64,000 nucleotides of DNA from Bradyrhizobium sp. SRL28 (lineage in GTDB: Bacteria; Pseudomonadota; Alphaproteobacteria; Rhizobiales; Xanthobacteraceae). The DNA is taken from positions 1 to 64,000 of the forward strand of contig NZ_JAHEAG010000017.1 in assembly GCF_018596315.1 (NCBI RefSeq), read 5' to 3'. The notes under the pieces are model-generated. The model was not told the DNA's origin, did no database searches, and saw only the letters and a program-made list of their open reading frames with translations. Positions 32,559-45,067 of the stretch are shown here, one piece after another; within the stretch, counting starts at the first letter, position 1; each line of letters starts with the position of its first letter. Position numbers and translations under genes: made by a program.

Positions 32559-32930
32559 ATGCCGACGATCAACCAGCTGATCGCAAATCCGCGTGCGGTG
32601 CAGAAGTCACGCAAGAAGGTGCCGGCGCTGCAGCAGTCGCCGCAGAAGCGCGGCGTTTGCACGCGCGTCTACACCACGACCCCGAAGAAGCCGAACTCGG
32701 CGCTTCGTAAGGTCGCCAAGGTGCGCCTGACCAACGGCTTCGAAGTGATCGGCTACATCCCGGGTGAAGGCCATAACCTTCAGGAGCACTCGGTGGTCAT
32801 GATCCGCGGCGGCCGCGTCAAGGACTTGCCCGGCGTTCGCTACCACATCCTCCGCGGCGTCCTCGATACCCAGGGCGTCAAGAACCGTAAGCAGCGTCGT
32901 TCGAAGTACGGCGCGAAGCGTCCGAAGTAA
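32559..32930 (+). CDS. rpsL: 30S ribosomal protein S12
   Basis: A 123-residue S12, the decoding-centre protein. TTTPKKPNSALRKVAKVRL and the loop GGRVKDLPGVRYH are the two segments where streptomycin-resistance changes occur elsewhere; both carry the wild-type lysines here. The ATG at 32559 gives the family N terminus MPTINQLI; an in-frame ATG at 32547 would add four residues and is less likely. It opens the str operon and is 15 bases from rpsG. Confidence 0.98.
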   Translation: MPTINQLIANPRAVQKSRKKVPALQQSPQKRGVCTRVYTTTPKKPNSALRKVAKVRLTNGFEVIGYIPGEGHNLQEHSVVMIRGGRVKDLPGVRYHILRGVLDTQGVKNRKQRRSKYGAKRPK

Positions 32931-32945
32931 GCGGGAACAGATCAG

Positions 32946-33416
32946 ATGTCTCGTCGCCATTCTGCTGAAAAGCGTGAAGTGAACCCGGATCCGAAGTTCG
33001 GGAACATCATCATCACGAAGTTCATGAACTCGATCATGTACGACGGCAAGAAGTCCGCCGCCGAGAGCATCGTCTACGGTGCGCTCGCCATGATCGAAGC
33101 CAAGACCAAGCAGGGCCCGCTGCCGGTGTTCGAGCAGGCGCTGGAAAACGTCATGCCGACCATCGAAGTGCGTTCGCGCCGCGTCGGTGGCGCCACCTAC
33201 CAGGTGCCGGTCGAAGTTCGCTCGGTTCGCCGTCAGGCGCTGGGTATTCGCTGGATCATCACTGCAGCGCGCGATCGTAACGAAAAGACGATGACGGAGC
33301 GGCTCTCGGCCGAGCTGCTCGACGCGTCGAACAACCGGGGTAACGCCGTCAAGAAGCGTGAAGACGTGCACCGGATGGCGGAAGCCAACCGTGCCTTCTC
33401 GCATTATCGCTGGTAA
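32946..33416 (+). CDS. rpsG: 30S ribosomal protein S7
   Basis: A 156-residue S7, the assembly initiator of the 30S head. MSRRHSAEKREVNPDPKFG, the central VEVRSRRVGGATYQVPVEV-type beta hairpin that meets the E-site tRNA, and the C-terminal RMAEANRAFSHYRW are as expected. S7 represses the str operon translationally in other bacteria. It is 29 bases from fusA. Confidence 0.98.
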   Translation: MSRRHSAEKREVNPDPKFGNIIITKFMNSIMYDGKKSAAESIVYGALAMIEAKTKQGPLPVFEQALENVMPTIEVRSRRVGGATYQVPVEVRSVRRQALGIRWIITAARDRNEKTMTERLSAELLDASNNRGNAVKKREDVHRMAEANRAFSHYRW

Positions 33417-33445
33417 CGGCGAAGAACGGATTTAAGGAACAGCCC

Positions 33446-35518
<2,073 letters not shown>

Positions 35519-35558
35519 TTGTCGTTGGTTCAAAGCTAACGACTGAACGGAGAGTCAA

Positions 35559-36749
<1,191 letters not shown>

Positions 36750-36763
36750 AGAGAAAACGAAAA

Positions 36764-36795
36764 GCGAATAGCGAATGGTTTCATTCGCTATTCGC
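36764..36795. repeat. Perfect 14-bp inverted repeat between tuf and rpsJ
   Basis: GCGAATAGCGAATG (36764-36777) pairs exactly with CATTCGCTATTCGC (36782-36795) around GTTT. The arms themselves contain the tandem unit GCGAATA. No T tract follows, so it may stabilise or process the tuf mRNA end, or partly separate the str operon from S10. Confidence 0.8.
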
Positions 36796-36838
36796 CGCTC
36801 ACTACTCGCATCAAGCGACGAAGAAAGAGACAACGGCA

Positions 36839-37147
36839 ATGAACGGCCAAAATATTCGCATCCGTCTCAAGGCGTTCGACCATCGTATCCTCGATACGTC
36901 GACCCGCGAGATCGTGAACACGGCGAAACGTACCGGTGCCCAGGTTCGCGGACCTATCCCGCTGCCCACCCGCATCGAGAAGTTCACCGTCAACCGTTCA
37001 CCGCACGTCGACAAGAAGAGCCGCGAGCAATTCGAGATGCGCACCCACAAGCGCCTTCTCGACATCGTCGATCCGACCCCGCAGACCGTCGATGCTCTCA
37101 TGAAGCTCGATCTGGCCGCCGGTGTCGACGTCGAGATCAAGCTCTAA
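36839..37147 (+). CDS. rpsJ: 30S ribosomal protein S10
   Basis: A 102-residue S10/NusE. It opens [19 protein letters not shown] and contains [32 protein letters not shown] broken over the loop that inserts in the head rRNA. It also pairs with NusB and NusG in transcription antitermination; the NusG gene is at 9889. It opens the S10 group, 89 bases after tuf. Confidence 0.98.
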
Positions 37148-37199
37148 GATTTTCAGGATCGTCCGAAGTTAGCGGACAGAAAGAACAGGAAGCACGCCG

Positions 37200-37919
37200 A
37201 TGCGCTCCGGAGTGATCGCACAAAAGGTCGGGATGACGCGGGTCTTTACGGAGACCGGCGAACATATCCCTGTGACCGTGCTGAAGCTGGGCAATTGCCA
37301 GGTGCTGGGCCACCGCACGACCGAGAAGAACGGTTACGTCGCGCTGCAGCTCGGTTCGGGCACCCGCAAGACCGTCTATCTGCCGAAGGCAGAACGCGGC
37401 CAGTTTGCGGTGTCCAAGGTCGAGCCCAAGCGGAAGGTCACCGAGTTCCGCGTGTCGGAAGACGCGCTGATCCCGGTTGGCGCCGAGATTCAGGCGGACC
37501 ATTTCGTGGTCGGCCAGTTCGTCGACGTCACCGGTACCTCGGTCGGTAAGGGTTTTGCCGGCGGCATGAAGCGCTGGAATTTCGGCGGTCTGCGCGCCAC
37601 CCACGGTGTGTCGGTTTCGCATCGTTCGATCGGTTCGACCGGCGGACGTCAGGATCCCGGCAAGACCTTCAAGAACAAGAAGATGCCCGGTCACATGGGT
37701 GTCGATCGCATCACCACGCTCAATCTGCGTGTGGTGCAGACCGACGTCGAGCGCGGCCTGATCCTCGTCGAAGGCGCCGTTCCCGGCTCCAAGGGCGGCT
37801 GGATCTCGGTGCGCGACGCCGTCAAGAAGCCGCTGCCGAAGGATGCTCCGAAGCCCGGCAAGTTCAAGGTCGCCGGCGGCGAGCAGGCTCAGGCTCCGGC
37901 CGAGCAGGAGGGCGCGTGA
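37200..37919 (+). CDS. rplC: 50S ribosomal protein L3
   Basis: A 239-residue L3. The N terminus RSGVIAQKVGMTRVF, the long loop RATHGVSVSHRSIGSTGGRQDPGKTF reaching toward the peptidyl-transferase centre, and KKMPGHMG are conserved. The last 25 residues (KPGKFKVAGGEQAQAPAEQ) are an acidic, flexible extension common in Rhizobiales. One base separates its stop from the rplD ATG. Confidence 0.98.
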   Translation: MRSGVIAQKVGMTRVFTETGEHIPVTVLKLGNCQVLGHRTTEKNGYVALQLGSGTRKTVYLPKAERGQFAVSKVEPKRKVTEFRVSEDALIPVGAEIQADHFVVGQFVDVTGTSVGKGFAGGMKRWNFGGLRATHGVSVSHRSIGSTGGRQDPGKTFKNKKMPGHMGVDRITTLNLRVVQTDVERGLILVEGAVPGSKGGWISVRDAVKKPLPKDAPKPGKFKVAGGEQAQAPAEQEGA

Positions 37920-37920
37920 G

Positions 37921-38541
37921 ATGGAACTGAAAGTCACGACCCTTGAAGGCAAGGAAGCTGGTTCGGTCCAGCTCTCGGACGCGATCTTCGGTCTCGAGCC
38001 GCGTGCCGACATCATCCAACGTTGCGTGCAATGGCAGCTCAACAAGCGCCAGGCCGGAACGCACAAGACGCAGGGCCGCGCCGACGTCTGGCGCACCGGC
38101 AAGAAGATGTACAAGCAGAAGGGCACCGGCGGCGCCCGTCACGGCTCGGCCCGCGTGCCGCAGTTCCGCGGCGGTGGCCGTGCGTTCGGTCCGGTGGTTC
38201 GCTCGCACGCGACCGACCTGCCGAAGAAGGTGCGCGCGCTGGCGCTCAAGCACGCTCTCTCGGCGAAGGCCAAGGACGGCGGCCTGATCGTGATCGACAA
38301 TGCGCAGATCAAGGACGCCAAGACCAAGGCGCTGGTCGGTCATTTCTCGGGTCTCGGCCTGACCAATGCGCTGATCATCGATGGCGCCGAGTTGCACACC
38401 GGTTTCGCGACCGCTGCGCGCAACATTCCGAATATCGACGTGCTGCCGATCCAGGGCATCAACGTCTATGACATTCTGCGTCGTCAGAAGCTCGTGCTGA
38501 CGAAGGCGGCAGTCGATGCGCTGGAGGCGCGCTTCAAATGA
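37921..38541 (+). CDS. rplD: 50S ribosomal protein L4
   Basis: A 206-residue L4. The extended loop lining the exit tunnel (GTGGARHGSARVPQFRGGGRAFGP, residues around 65-90) is intact, and the globular domain holds VIDNAQIKDAKTKALVGHF. In enterobacteria L4 represses the S10 operon; whether it does so here is unknown. It overlaps rplW by four bases (ATGA). Confidence 0.98.
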   Translation: MELKVTTLEGKEAGSVQLSDAIFGLEPRADIIQRCVQWQLNKRQAGTHKTQGRADVWRTGKKMYKQKGTGGARHGSARVPQFRGGGRAFGPVVRSHATDLPKKVRALALKHALSAKAKDGGLIVIDNAQIKDAKTKALVGHFSGLGLTNALIIDGAELHTGFATAARNIPNIDVLPIQGINVYDILRRQKLVLTKAAVDALEARFK

Positions 38542-38837
38542 AGAACATCGATCCGCGCCATTACGACGTGATCGTAGCTCCTGTCGTCACCGAAAAGGCG
38601 ACGGTGGCGTCCGAGCACAACAAGGTCGTGTTCAGGGTCGCCAGCAAGGCGACCAAGCCGCAAATCAAGGAAGCCGTCGAAAAGCTGTTCGACGTCAAGG
38701 TGAAGCGCGTGAACACGCTGGTCCGCAAGGGCAAGACCAAGGTGTTCCGCGGCAATTTCGGTTCGCAGTCGGACGTGAAGCGGGCTGTCGTGACCCTCGA
38801 AGAGGGCCACCGCATCGACGTCACTACCGGACTATAA
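38538..38837 (+). CDS. rplW: 50S ribosomal protein L23
   Basis: A 99-residue L23, which sits at the polypeptide exit and docks trigger factor and SRP. Conserved parts are VIVAPVVTEKAT, VFRVASKATKPQIKEAVEKLF and VNTLVRKGKTKVF. It is coupled to rplD by the ATGA overlap and is 12 bases from rplB. Confidence 0.98.
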   Translation: MKNIDPRHYDVIVAPVVTEKATVASEHNKVVFRVASKATKPQIKEAVEKLFDVKVKRVNTLVRKGKTKVFRGNFGSQSDVKRAVVTLEEGHRIDVTTGL

Positions 38838-38849
38838 GGCGACACAGCG

Positions 38850-39683
38850 ATGGCATTGAAAACATACAATCCGACGACGCCGGGCCAGCGCCAGCTGGTG
38901 ATGGTCGACCGTTCGGCGCTCTACAAGGGCAAGCCGGTAAAGGCGCTGACCGAGGGCAAGCTCGGCAATGGTGGCCGCAACAACACCGGCCGCATCACCG
39001 TGCGTTTCCGCGGCGGCGGCCACAAGAAGTCCTACCGCCTGGTGGACTTCAAGCGGAACAAGGTCGACGTTCCCGCCGTCGTCGAGCGGCTGGAGTACGA
39101 TCCGAACCGCACCGCGTTCATCGCGCTGATCAAGTATCAGGACGGCGAGCAGGCCTACATCCTGGCGCCGCAGCGTCTGGCTGCGGGCGACACCGTGGTT
39201 GCCGGCAACTATGTCGACGTCAAGCCCGGCAATGTCATGCCGCTCGGCAACATGCCGGTCGGCACCATCATCCACAACATCGAGATGAAGATCGGGAAGG
39301 GCGGCCAGATCGCGCGTTCGGCCGGCACCTACGCCCAGATCGTCGGCCGCGACCAGGATTACGTCATTCTGCGCCTGAACTCGGGCGAGCAGCGCCTGGT
39401 GCACGGCCGTTGCCGCGGCACCATCGGTGCGGTGTCGAACCCCGACCACATGAACATCTCGATCGGCAAGGCCGGCCGCACCCGCTGGCTGGGCTGGCGT
39501 CCGCATAACCGCGGCGTCGTCATGAACCCGATCGACCATCCGCACGGCGGCGGCGAAGGCCGCACCTCGGGCGGCCGCCACCCGGTCACCCCGTGGGGCA
39601 AGCCGACCAAGGGCAAGAAGACCCGTTCGAACAAGTCGACCAATCGATTCATCCTCCTAAGCCGCCACAAGCGGAAGAAGTAA
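38850..39683 (+). CDS. rplB: 50S ribosomal protein L2
   Basis: A 277-residue L2. It holds the SH3-like core (VERLEYDPNRTAFIALIKY) and the C-terminal loop MNPIDHPHGGGEGRTSGG whose histidine lies near the peptidyl-transferase centre. L2 bridges to the small subunit and is essential for peptide bond formation. It is 12 bases from rpsS. Confidence 0.99.
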   Translation: MALKTYNPTTPGQRQLVMVDRSALYKGKPVKALTEGKLGNGGRNNTGRITVRFRGGGHKKSYRLVDFKRNKVDVPAVVERLEYDPNRTAFIALIKYQDGEQAYILAPQRLAAGDTVVAGNYVDVKPGNVMPLGNMPVGTIIHNIEMKIGKGGQIARSAGTYAQIVGRDQDYVILRLNSGEQRLVHGRCRGTIGAVSNPDHMNISIGKAGRTRWLGWRPHNRGVVMNPIDHPHGGGEGRTSGGRHPVTPWGKPTKGKKTRSNKSTNRFILLSRHKRKK

Positions 39684-39695
39684 GGAACGCCGGAC

Positions 39696-39974
39696 ATGGT
39701 ACGTTCAGTCTGGAAAGGCCCGTTCGTCGAAGCGTCTCTGCTCAAGAAGGCAGATACTGCGCGCGCGTCCGGCCGTCACGACGTCATCAAGATCTGGAGC
39801 CGCCGCTCGACCATCCTGCCGCAGTTCGTCGGCCTGACGTTCGGTGTCTACAACGGCCAGAAGCATGTGCCGGTATCGATCAACGAGGAAATGGTGGGTC
39901 ACAAGTTCGGCGAGTTCTCGCCGACCCGTACCTTCCATGGCCATTCTGGCGACAAGAAAGCCAAGAAGGCTTGA
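39696..39974 (+). CDS. rpsS: 30S ribosomal protein S19
   Basis: A 92-residue S19. RSVWKGPFVEASLLKKAD and SRRSTILPQFVGLTFGVYNG lead to the C-terminal HKFGEFSPTRTFHGHSGDKK that contacts S13 and the A-site tRNA. It is ten bases from rplV. Confidence 0.98.
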   Translation: MVRSVWKGPFVEASLLKKADTARASGRHDVIKIWSRRSTILPQFVGLTFGVYNGQKHVPVSINEEMVGHKFGEFSPTRTFHGHSGDKKAKKA

Positions 39975-39984
39975 GGAATAGACG

Positions 39985-40371
39985 ATGAGCAAACCAAAGC
40001 GCGAACGTGTCCTCGCGGACAACGAGGCCAAGGCAGTTGCCCGGATGCTGCGCGTCAGCCCGCAGAAGCTCAATCTTGTCGCGCAGCTGATCCGCGGCCG
40101 GAAGGCGTCTGCTGCGCTCGCCGACCTGCAGTTCTCGCGCAAGCGGATCGCGGTCGACGTCAAGAAGTGCCTGGAATCGGCGATCGCGAACGCCGAGAAC
40201 AACCACGACCTCGAAGTCGACGATCTCGTCGTCGCCGAGGCGCATGTCGGCAACGGCATCGTGATGAAGCGTTTTTCACCGCGCGGCCGCGGCCGTTCGG
40301 GACGTATATATAAACCGTTCTCGCACCTGACCATCGTGGTTCGTCAGGTCGAGGCCGAGGCTGGCGCTTAA
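39985..40371 (+). CDS. rplV: 50S ribosomal protein L22
   Basis: A 128-residue L22. The globular core includes RMLRVSPQKLNLVAQLIRG and the tunnel-lining hairpin is around VAEAHVGNGIVMKRFSPRGR, the site of macrolide resistance changes in other bacteria; no deletion is seen. It is 17 bases from rpsC. Confidence 0.98.
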   Translation: MSKPKRERVLADNEAKAVARMLRVSPQKLNLVAQLIRGRKASAALADLQFSRKRIAVDVKKCLESAIANAENNHDLEVDDLVVAEAHVGNGIVMKRFSPRGRGRSGRIYKPFSHLTIVVRQVEAEAGA

Positions 40372-40388
40372 GGGCGCGGGAGAAAACG

Positions 40389-41087
<699 letters not shown>

Positions 41088-41118
41088 GACATTAGAGAAG
41101 GTTTGAGGGCTTAAAGCC

Positions 41119-41532
41119 ATGATGCAACCAAAGAAAACGAAGTTCCGGAAGGCGCATAAGGGCCGTATCCACGGCGTTGCGACTTCGGGTGCGACGTTGT
41201 CGTTCGGTCAATTCGGCCTGAAGGCGATGGCGCCCGAGCGCATCACCGCCCGCCAGATCGAAGCCGCGCGCCGCGCGCTGACCCGTCACATGAAGCGCGC
41301 CGGCCGCGTCTGGATCCGCGTGTTTCCGGACCTGCCGGTGTCGAAGAAGCCCGCCGAAGTCCGCATGGGCTCCGGCAAGGGTACGCCGGAATTGTGGGTG
41401 GCGCGGGTCAAGCCCGGCCGCGTGATTTTCGAGATCGACGGCGTCACGGTGCAGACCGCGAAGGAAGCGCTTTCGCTCGCCGCCGCCAAGCTGCCGATCA
41501 AGACGCGCTTCGTCGCGCGCATTGCGGAGTAA
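41119..41532 (+). CDS. rplP: 50S ribosomal protein L16
   Basis: A 137-residue L16. The N terminus MMQPKKTKFRKAHKGR fits the family; RPARQIEAARRALTRHMKR-type helix and VRMGSGKGTPELWVARV follow, and the Arg residue region hydroxylated in some species is in this loop. It positions A-site tRNA. Five bases separate it from rpmC. Confidence 0.98.
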   Translation: MMQPKKTKFRKAHKGRIHGVATSGATLSFGQFGLKAMAPERITARQIEAARRALTRHMKRAGRVWIRVFPDLPVSKKPAEVRMGSGKGTPELWVARVKPGRVIFEIDGVTVQTAKEALSLAAAKLPIKTRFVARIAE

Positions 41533-41537
41533 CCGTC

Positions 41538-41744
41538 ATGGCCCCGATGAAAGTTGAAGACATCCGCGCGATGAGCGACGACCAGAGGGAGGACGCCGTC
41601 CTCAATCTGAAGAAGGAGCGTTTCAACCTGCGTTTCCAGCGCGCCACCGGGCAGCTGGAGAACACCTCGCGGCTGCGTGAAGCCCGCCGCGATATCGCCC
41701 GCATCAAGACCATCGCCGCGCAAACGCGCGCGAAGAAGAAGTAA
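41538..41744 (+). CDS. rpmC: 50S ribosomal protein L29
   Basis: A 68-residue L29, a two-helix hairpin by the tunnel exit next to L23. It contains AMSDDQREDAVLNLKKERFN and the signature FQRATGQLENTSRLREARRD. The ATG at 41538 is chosen because the longer open frame lies over rplP. It is 11 bases from rpsQ. Confidence 0.97.
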   Translation: MAPMKVEDIRAMSDDQREDAVLNLKKERFNLRFQRATGQLENTSRLREARRDIARIKTIAAQTRAKKK

Positions 41745-41755
41745 GAGGCCGTATT

Positions 41756-42004
41756 ATGCCGAAACGAACCCTTCAGGGCGTGGTCGTGAGCGACAAGCAA
41801 GCCAAGACGGTGGTGGTGCGCGTCGATCGCCGCTTCACCCATCCGATCTACAAGAAGACGATCCGCCGCTCCAAGAACTACCACGCGCACGATGAGAACA
41901 ACGAGTTCAAGCCGGGCGACATGGTGTGGATCGAGGAGAGCAAGCCGATCTCCAAGTTGAAGCGCTGGACCGTGGTCCGGGGCGAGCAGAAGAAAACGGC
42001 CTGA
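41756..42004 (+). CDS. rpsQ: 30S ribosomal protein S17
   Basis: An 82-residue S17. An OB-fold protein with LQGVVVSDKQAKTVVVRVDRR and HPIYKKTIRRSKNYHAHDE, then GDMVWIEESKPISKLKRW. It is an early binder of 16S rRNA. An 85-base gap without other features separates it from rplN, the start of the spc group. Confidence 0.98.
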   Translation: MPKRTLQGVVVSDKQAKTVVVRVDRRFTHPIYKKTIRRSKNYHAHDENNEFKPGDMVWIEESKPISKLKRWTVVRGEQKKTA

Positions 42005-42089
42005 GATTCGTTCGGCTTGGCCGGATGAGTAATCAGGAATAATTTTAGGCGCTAATTCGAGCGCATCAGAAAGAGGACGAGGTGCATCA

Positions 42090-42458
42090 ATGATTCAGAT
42101 GCAGACCAACCTCGACGTGGCCGATAATTCAGGCGCACGCCGTGTCATGTGCATCAAGGTGCTGGGGGGCTCCAAGCGCCGCTATGCAACCGTGGGCGAC
42201 GTTATCGTCGTGTCGATCAAGGAAGCGATTCCTCGCGGCAAGGTGAAGAAGGGCGACGTGATGAAGGCCGTCGTGGTGAGGGTCCGCAAGGACATCCGCC
42301 GCGCCGACGGCTCGGTCATCCGCTTCGACCGCAACGCCGCCGTGTTGATCAACAACCAGTCGGAGCCGGTCGGCACCCGTATCTTCGGGCCCGTGCCGCG
42401 CGAGCTGCGCGCCAAGAACCACATGAAGATCATCTCGCTTGCGCCGGAGGTGCTGTGA
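42090..42458 (+). CDS. rplN: 50S ribosomal protein L14
   Basis: A 122-residue L14. [21 protein letters not shown] and the C-terminal [22 protein letters not shown] are diagnostic. It lies on the subunit interface and is the docking site of RsfS. Its stop overlaps the rplX start by one base (TGATG). Confidence 0.98.
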
Positions 42459-42772
42459 TGGCTGCCAAGATCCGGAAAGGTGACAAGGTCATCGTGCTGA
42501 ACGGCCGCGACAAGGGCCGCACCGGCGAAGTATTCGAGGTCCGCCCCGCCGAGAACAAGGCGCTGGTGCGCGGCGTCAACATGGTGAAGCGTCACCAGAA
42601 GCAGACCCAGAACCAGGAAGGCGGCATCATCTCCAAGGAGTCGCCGATCCACCTGTCCAACGTCGCCTATGTCGGCAAGGACGGCAAGCCGACCCGCGTG
42701 GGCTTCAAGATTCAGGCTGATGGCAAGAAGGTACGCATTGCCAAGAGCTCGGGAGCAGAGATCGATGGCTGA
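42458..42772 (+). CDS. rplX: 50S ribosomal protein L24
   Basis: A 104-residue L24 with a KOW motif KIRKGDKVIVLNGRDKGRTG at the N terminus and VNMVKRHQKQTQNQEGGI after it. It starts 50S assembly. The ATG overlaps the rplN stop, and its own end overlaps rplE by eight bases, so three genes are coupled. Confidence 0.98.
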   Translation: MAAKIRKGDKVIVLNGRDKGRTGEVFEVRPAENKALVRGVNMVKRHQKQTQNQEGGIISKESPIHLSNVAYVGKDGKPTRVGFKIQADGKKVRIAKSSGAEIDG

Positions 42773-43322
42773 TACCGCTTACACACCGCGCCTGCGCGCG
42801 GAGTATGACAAGAGCATTCGTGGCCAGCTGACTGAAAAGTTCGGCTATGCCAACGTCATGCAGGTGCCGCGGCTGGAAAAAGTCGTGCTCAACATGGGCG
42901 TCGGCGATGCCGTCAACGACCGCAAGAAGGCCGAGACCGCGGCTGGCGAACTGACGCAGATCGCCGGCCAGAAGGCGATCGTGACCTATTCGCGCGTCGC
43001 GATCGCGACCTTCAAGCTGCGTGAAAACCAGCCGATCGGCTGCAAGGTCACGCTGCGCAAGGCCAAGATGTACGAGTTCATCGATCGCCTGGTGAACGTG
43101 GCGCTGCCGCGCGTGCGTGACTTCCGTGGCCTCAATCCGAAGAGCTTCGATGGCCGCGGCAACTATTCGCTCGGCCTCAAGGAGCACATCATTTTCCCCG
43201 AAATCGATTTCGACAAGGTTTCGGAAGCCCGCGGCATGGACATCACGGTCTGCACCACGGCGAAGACCGACGACGAGGCGCGTGCCTTGTTGACCGCATT
43301 CAATTTCCCGTTCCGGCAGTGA
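42765..43322 (+). CDS. rplE: 50S ribosomal protein L5
   Basis: A 185-residue L5 that carries 5S rRNA and bridges to S13. MQVPRLEKVVLNMGVGDAV, GQKAIVTYSRVAIATFKLRE and DFRGLNPKSFDGRGNYSLG are conserved. ATG 42765 is inside the end of rplX and gives the usual N terminus. It is 44 bases from rpsN. Confidence 0.98.
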   Translation: MADTAYTPRLRAEYDKSIRGQLTEKFGYANVMQVPRLEKVVLNMGVGDAVNDRKKAETAAGELTQIAGQKAIVTYSRVAIATFKLRENQPIGCKVTLRKAKMYEFIDRLVNVALPRVRDFRGLNPKSFDGRGNYSLGLKEHIIFPEIDFDKVSEARGMDITVCTTAKTDDEARALLTAFNFPFRQ

Positions 43323-43366
43323 GACGCAGTTAAAGCCTCTCAAACGCGGAAACCCAGGAGCCAAGC

Positions 43367-43672
43367 ATGGCAAAGAAGAGTTCGATCGAGAAGAACAACC
43401 GGCGCAAGCGGATGACGAAGAACGCCGCCCCGCAGCGTGCGAAGCTGAAGGCGATCATCGCCGACAAGACCCGGCCGATGGAAGAGCGGTTCGCGGCGAC
43501 GCTGAAGCTCGCCCAGATGCCGCGCAATTCGTCGGCGACGCGCATCCGCAACCGCTGCGAGCTGACCGGTCGTCCGCGCTCGAACTACCGCAAGAACAAG
43601 CTTTCCCGTATCGCGCTGCGTGAACTCGGCTCCAAGGGCCTGGTTCCCGGGCTCGTGAAGTCGAGCTGGTAA
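43367..43672 (+). CDS. rpsN: 30S ribosomal protein S14
   Basis: A 101-residue S14 of the long, zinc-independent type: the C-terminal RIRNRCELTGRPRSNYRKN has no CxxC pairs. It begins MAKKSSIEKNNRRKR. It helps shape the 30S head. It is 14 bases from rpsH. Confidence 0.98.
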   Translation: MAKKSSIEKNNRRKRMTKNAAPQRAKLKAIIADKTRPMEERFAATLKLAQMPRNSSATRIRNRCELTGRPRSNYRKNKLSRIALRELGSKGLVPGLVKSSW

Positions 43673-43686
43673 GGAGGGTCGTCAAG

Positions 43687-44085
43687 ATGTCAACGCACGA
43701 TCCGATTTCCGATCTCATCACCCGCATCCGCAATGCGCAGATGCGTTCGAAGTCCAAGGTCTCGACCCCGGGCTCGAAGATGCGCGCCAGCGTGCTCGAA
43801 GTGCTGAAGTCCGAGGGCTACATCCGCGGCTACGCCAGCGTCGAACATGCTTCGGGCCGCAGCGAGCTCGAGATCGAGCTGAAATATTTCGACGGCGAGC
43901 CCGTCATTCGCGAGATCGAGCGGGTCTCCAAGCCGGGCCGTCGGGTTTACGCCTCGGTGAAGAACCTGCCGCGGGTGAACAACGGTCTCGGCATTTCGGT
44001 GTTGTCGACGCCGAAGGGAATCATGGCTGACCACGCCGCGCGAGACGCGAATGTGGGCGGCGAAATTCTCTTCACGGTGTTCTGA
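43687..44085 (+). CDS. rpsH: 30S ribosomal protein S8
   Basis: A 132-residue S8. The N-terminal DPISDLITRIRNAQMRSKSK and the C-terminal GLGISVLSTPKGIMADHAAR are conserved rRNA-binding parts. In enterobacteria S8 represses the spc operon at rplE; that site was not looked for in detail here. It is 16 bases from rplF. Confidence 0.98.
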   Translation: MSTHDPISDLITRIRNAQMRSKSKVSTPGSKMRASVLEVLKSEGYIRGYASVEHASGRSELEIELKYFDGEPVIREIERVSKPGRRVYASVKNLPRVNNGLGISVLSTPKGIMADHAARDANVGGEILFTVF

Positions 44086-44101
44086 GGAAGGATTTAGAGC
44101 C

Positions 44102-44635
44102 ATGTCACGTGTTGGCAAACGGCCTGTGGCGATCCCGTCCGGTGTGACGGCGACCGTCGAGGGACAGACCGTCAAGATGAAGGGGCCGAAGGGCCAGCTT
44201 CAGTTCGTCGTGCATGACGACGTTGAAGTGAAGTTCGAGGACGGCGCGGTCAAGGTCGCACCGAAGCTCGAGACCAATCGCGCCCAGGCGATGTACGGCA
44301 CTGCGCGCGCGCAGGTCGCCAACCTGGTCGAGGGCGTCACCAAGGGTTTCGAGAAGAAGCTCGAGATCACCGGCGTCGGTTACCGTGCCGCGCTGCAGGG
44401 CAAGAACCTGCAGCTCGCGCTCGGCTACAGCCACGACGTCGTCTACGCGATCCCGGAAGGCATCACCATCGTGGTGCCGAAGCCGACCGAGATCACGATC
44501 ACGGGCACCGATTCCCAGCGCGTCGGCCAGGTCGCCGCGGAAATCCGCGCCTACCGTCCGCCGGAGCCCTACAAGGGCAAGGGCGTGAAGTACGCCAACG
44601 AATTCATCTTCCGCAAGGAAGGCAAGAAGAAGTAA
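44102..44635 (+). CDS. rplF: 50S ribosomal protein L6
   Basis: A 177-residue L6. Two related domains are seen: MSRVGKRPVAIPSGVTATV and, in the second half, IVVPKPTEITITGTDSQRVG and AEIRAYRPPEPYKGKGVKY. It lies by the sarcin-ricin loop and factor site. GGAAGGATTTAGAGCC leads the ATG. It is 11 bases from rplR. Confidence 0.98.
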   Translation: MSRVGKRPVAIPSGVTATVEGQTVKMKGPKGQLQFVVHDDVEVKFEDGAVKVAPKLETNRAQAMYGTARAQVANLVEGVTKGFEKKLEITGVGYRAALQGKNLQLALGYSHDVVYAIPEGITIVVPKPTEITITGTDSQRVGQVAAEIRAYRPPEPYKGKGVKYANEFIFRKEGKKK

Positions 44636-44646
44636 CGGAGCCGGTC

Positions 44647-45006
44647 ATGTCACTCAAGGTCACGAATGCCCGGCGCAAGCAGCGCGTGCGCAACTCGCTG
44701 CGCCGGTCCGCCAATGGACGTCCGCGTCTGTCGGTGTTTCGTTCGTCGAAGCACATCTACGCCCAGGTCATCGACGACCTGAAGGGCGAAACGCTGGCTT
44801 CCGCCTCGTCGCTGGAAAAGACGATGCGCGAGGGCGGCAATACTGGCGCCAACATCGATGCGGCCAAGGCCGTCGGCAAGCTGCTGGCGGAACGTGCCGT
44901 GAAGAACGGCGTCAAGGAAGTGGTGTTCGATCGCGGCAGCTATCTCTACCACGGGCGCGTCAAGGCGCTTGCGGATGCGGCCCGCGAGAGCGGCCTCAGC
45001 TTCTAA
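44647..45006 (+). CDS. rplR: 50S ribosomal protein L18
   Basis: A 119-residue L18 that binds 5S rRNA. RRSANGRPRLSVFRSSKHIY and VVFDRGSYLYHGRVKALAD, with the final ARESGLSF, are family hallmarks. It is 61 bases from rpsE. Confidence 0.98.
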   Translation: MSLKVTNARRKQRVRNSLRRSANGRPRLSVFRSSKHIYAQVIDDLKGETLASASSLEKTMREGGNTGANIDAAKAVGKLLAERAVKNGVKEVVFDRGSYLYHGRVKALADAARESGLSF

Positions 45007-45067
45007 CGAACCGTTTTGGATAATTACGAGGACAGGGGCTTTACTCCCCTAAAGATTGGAAAACACC

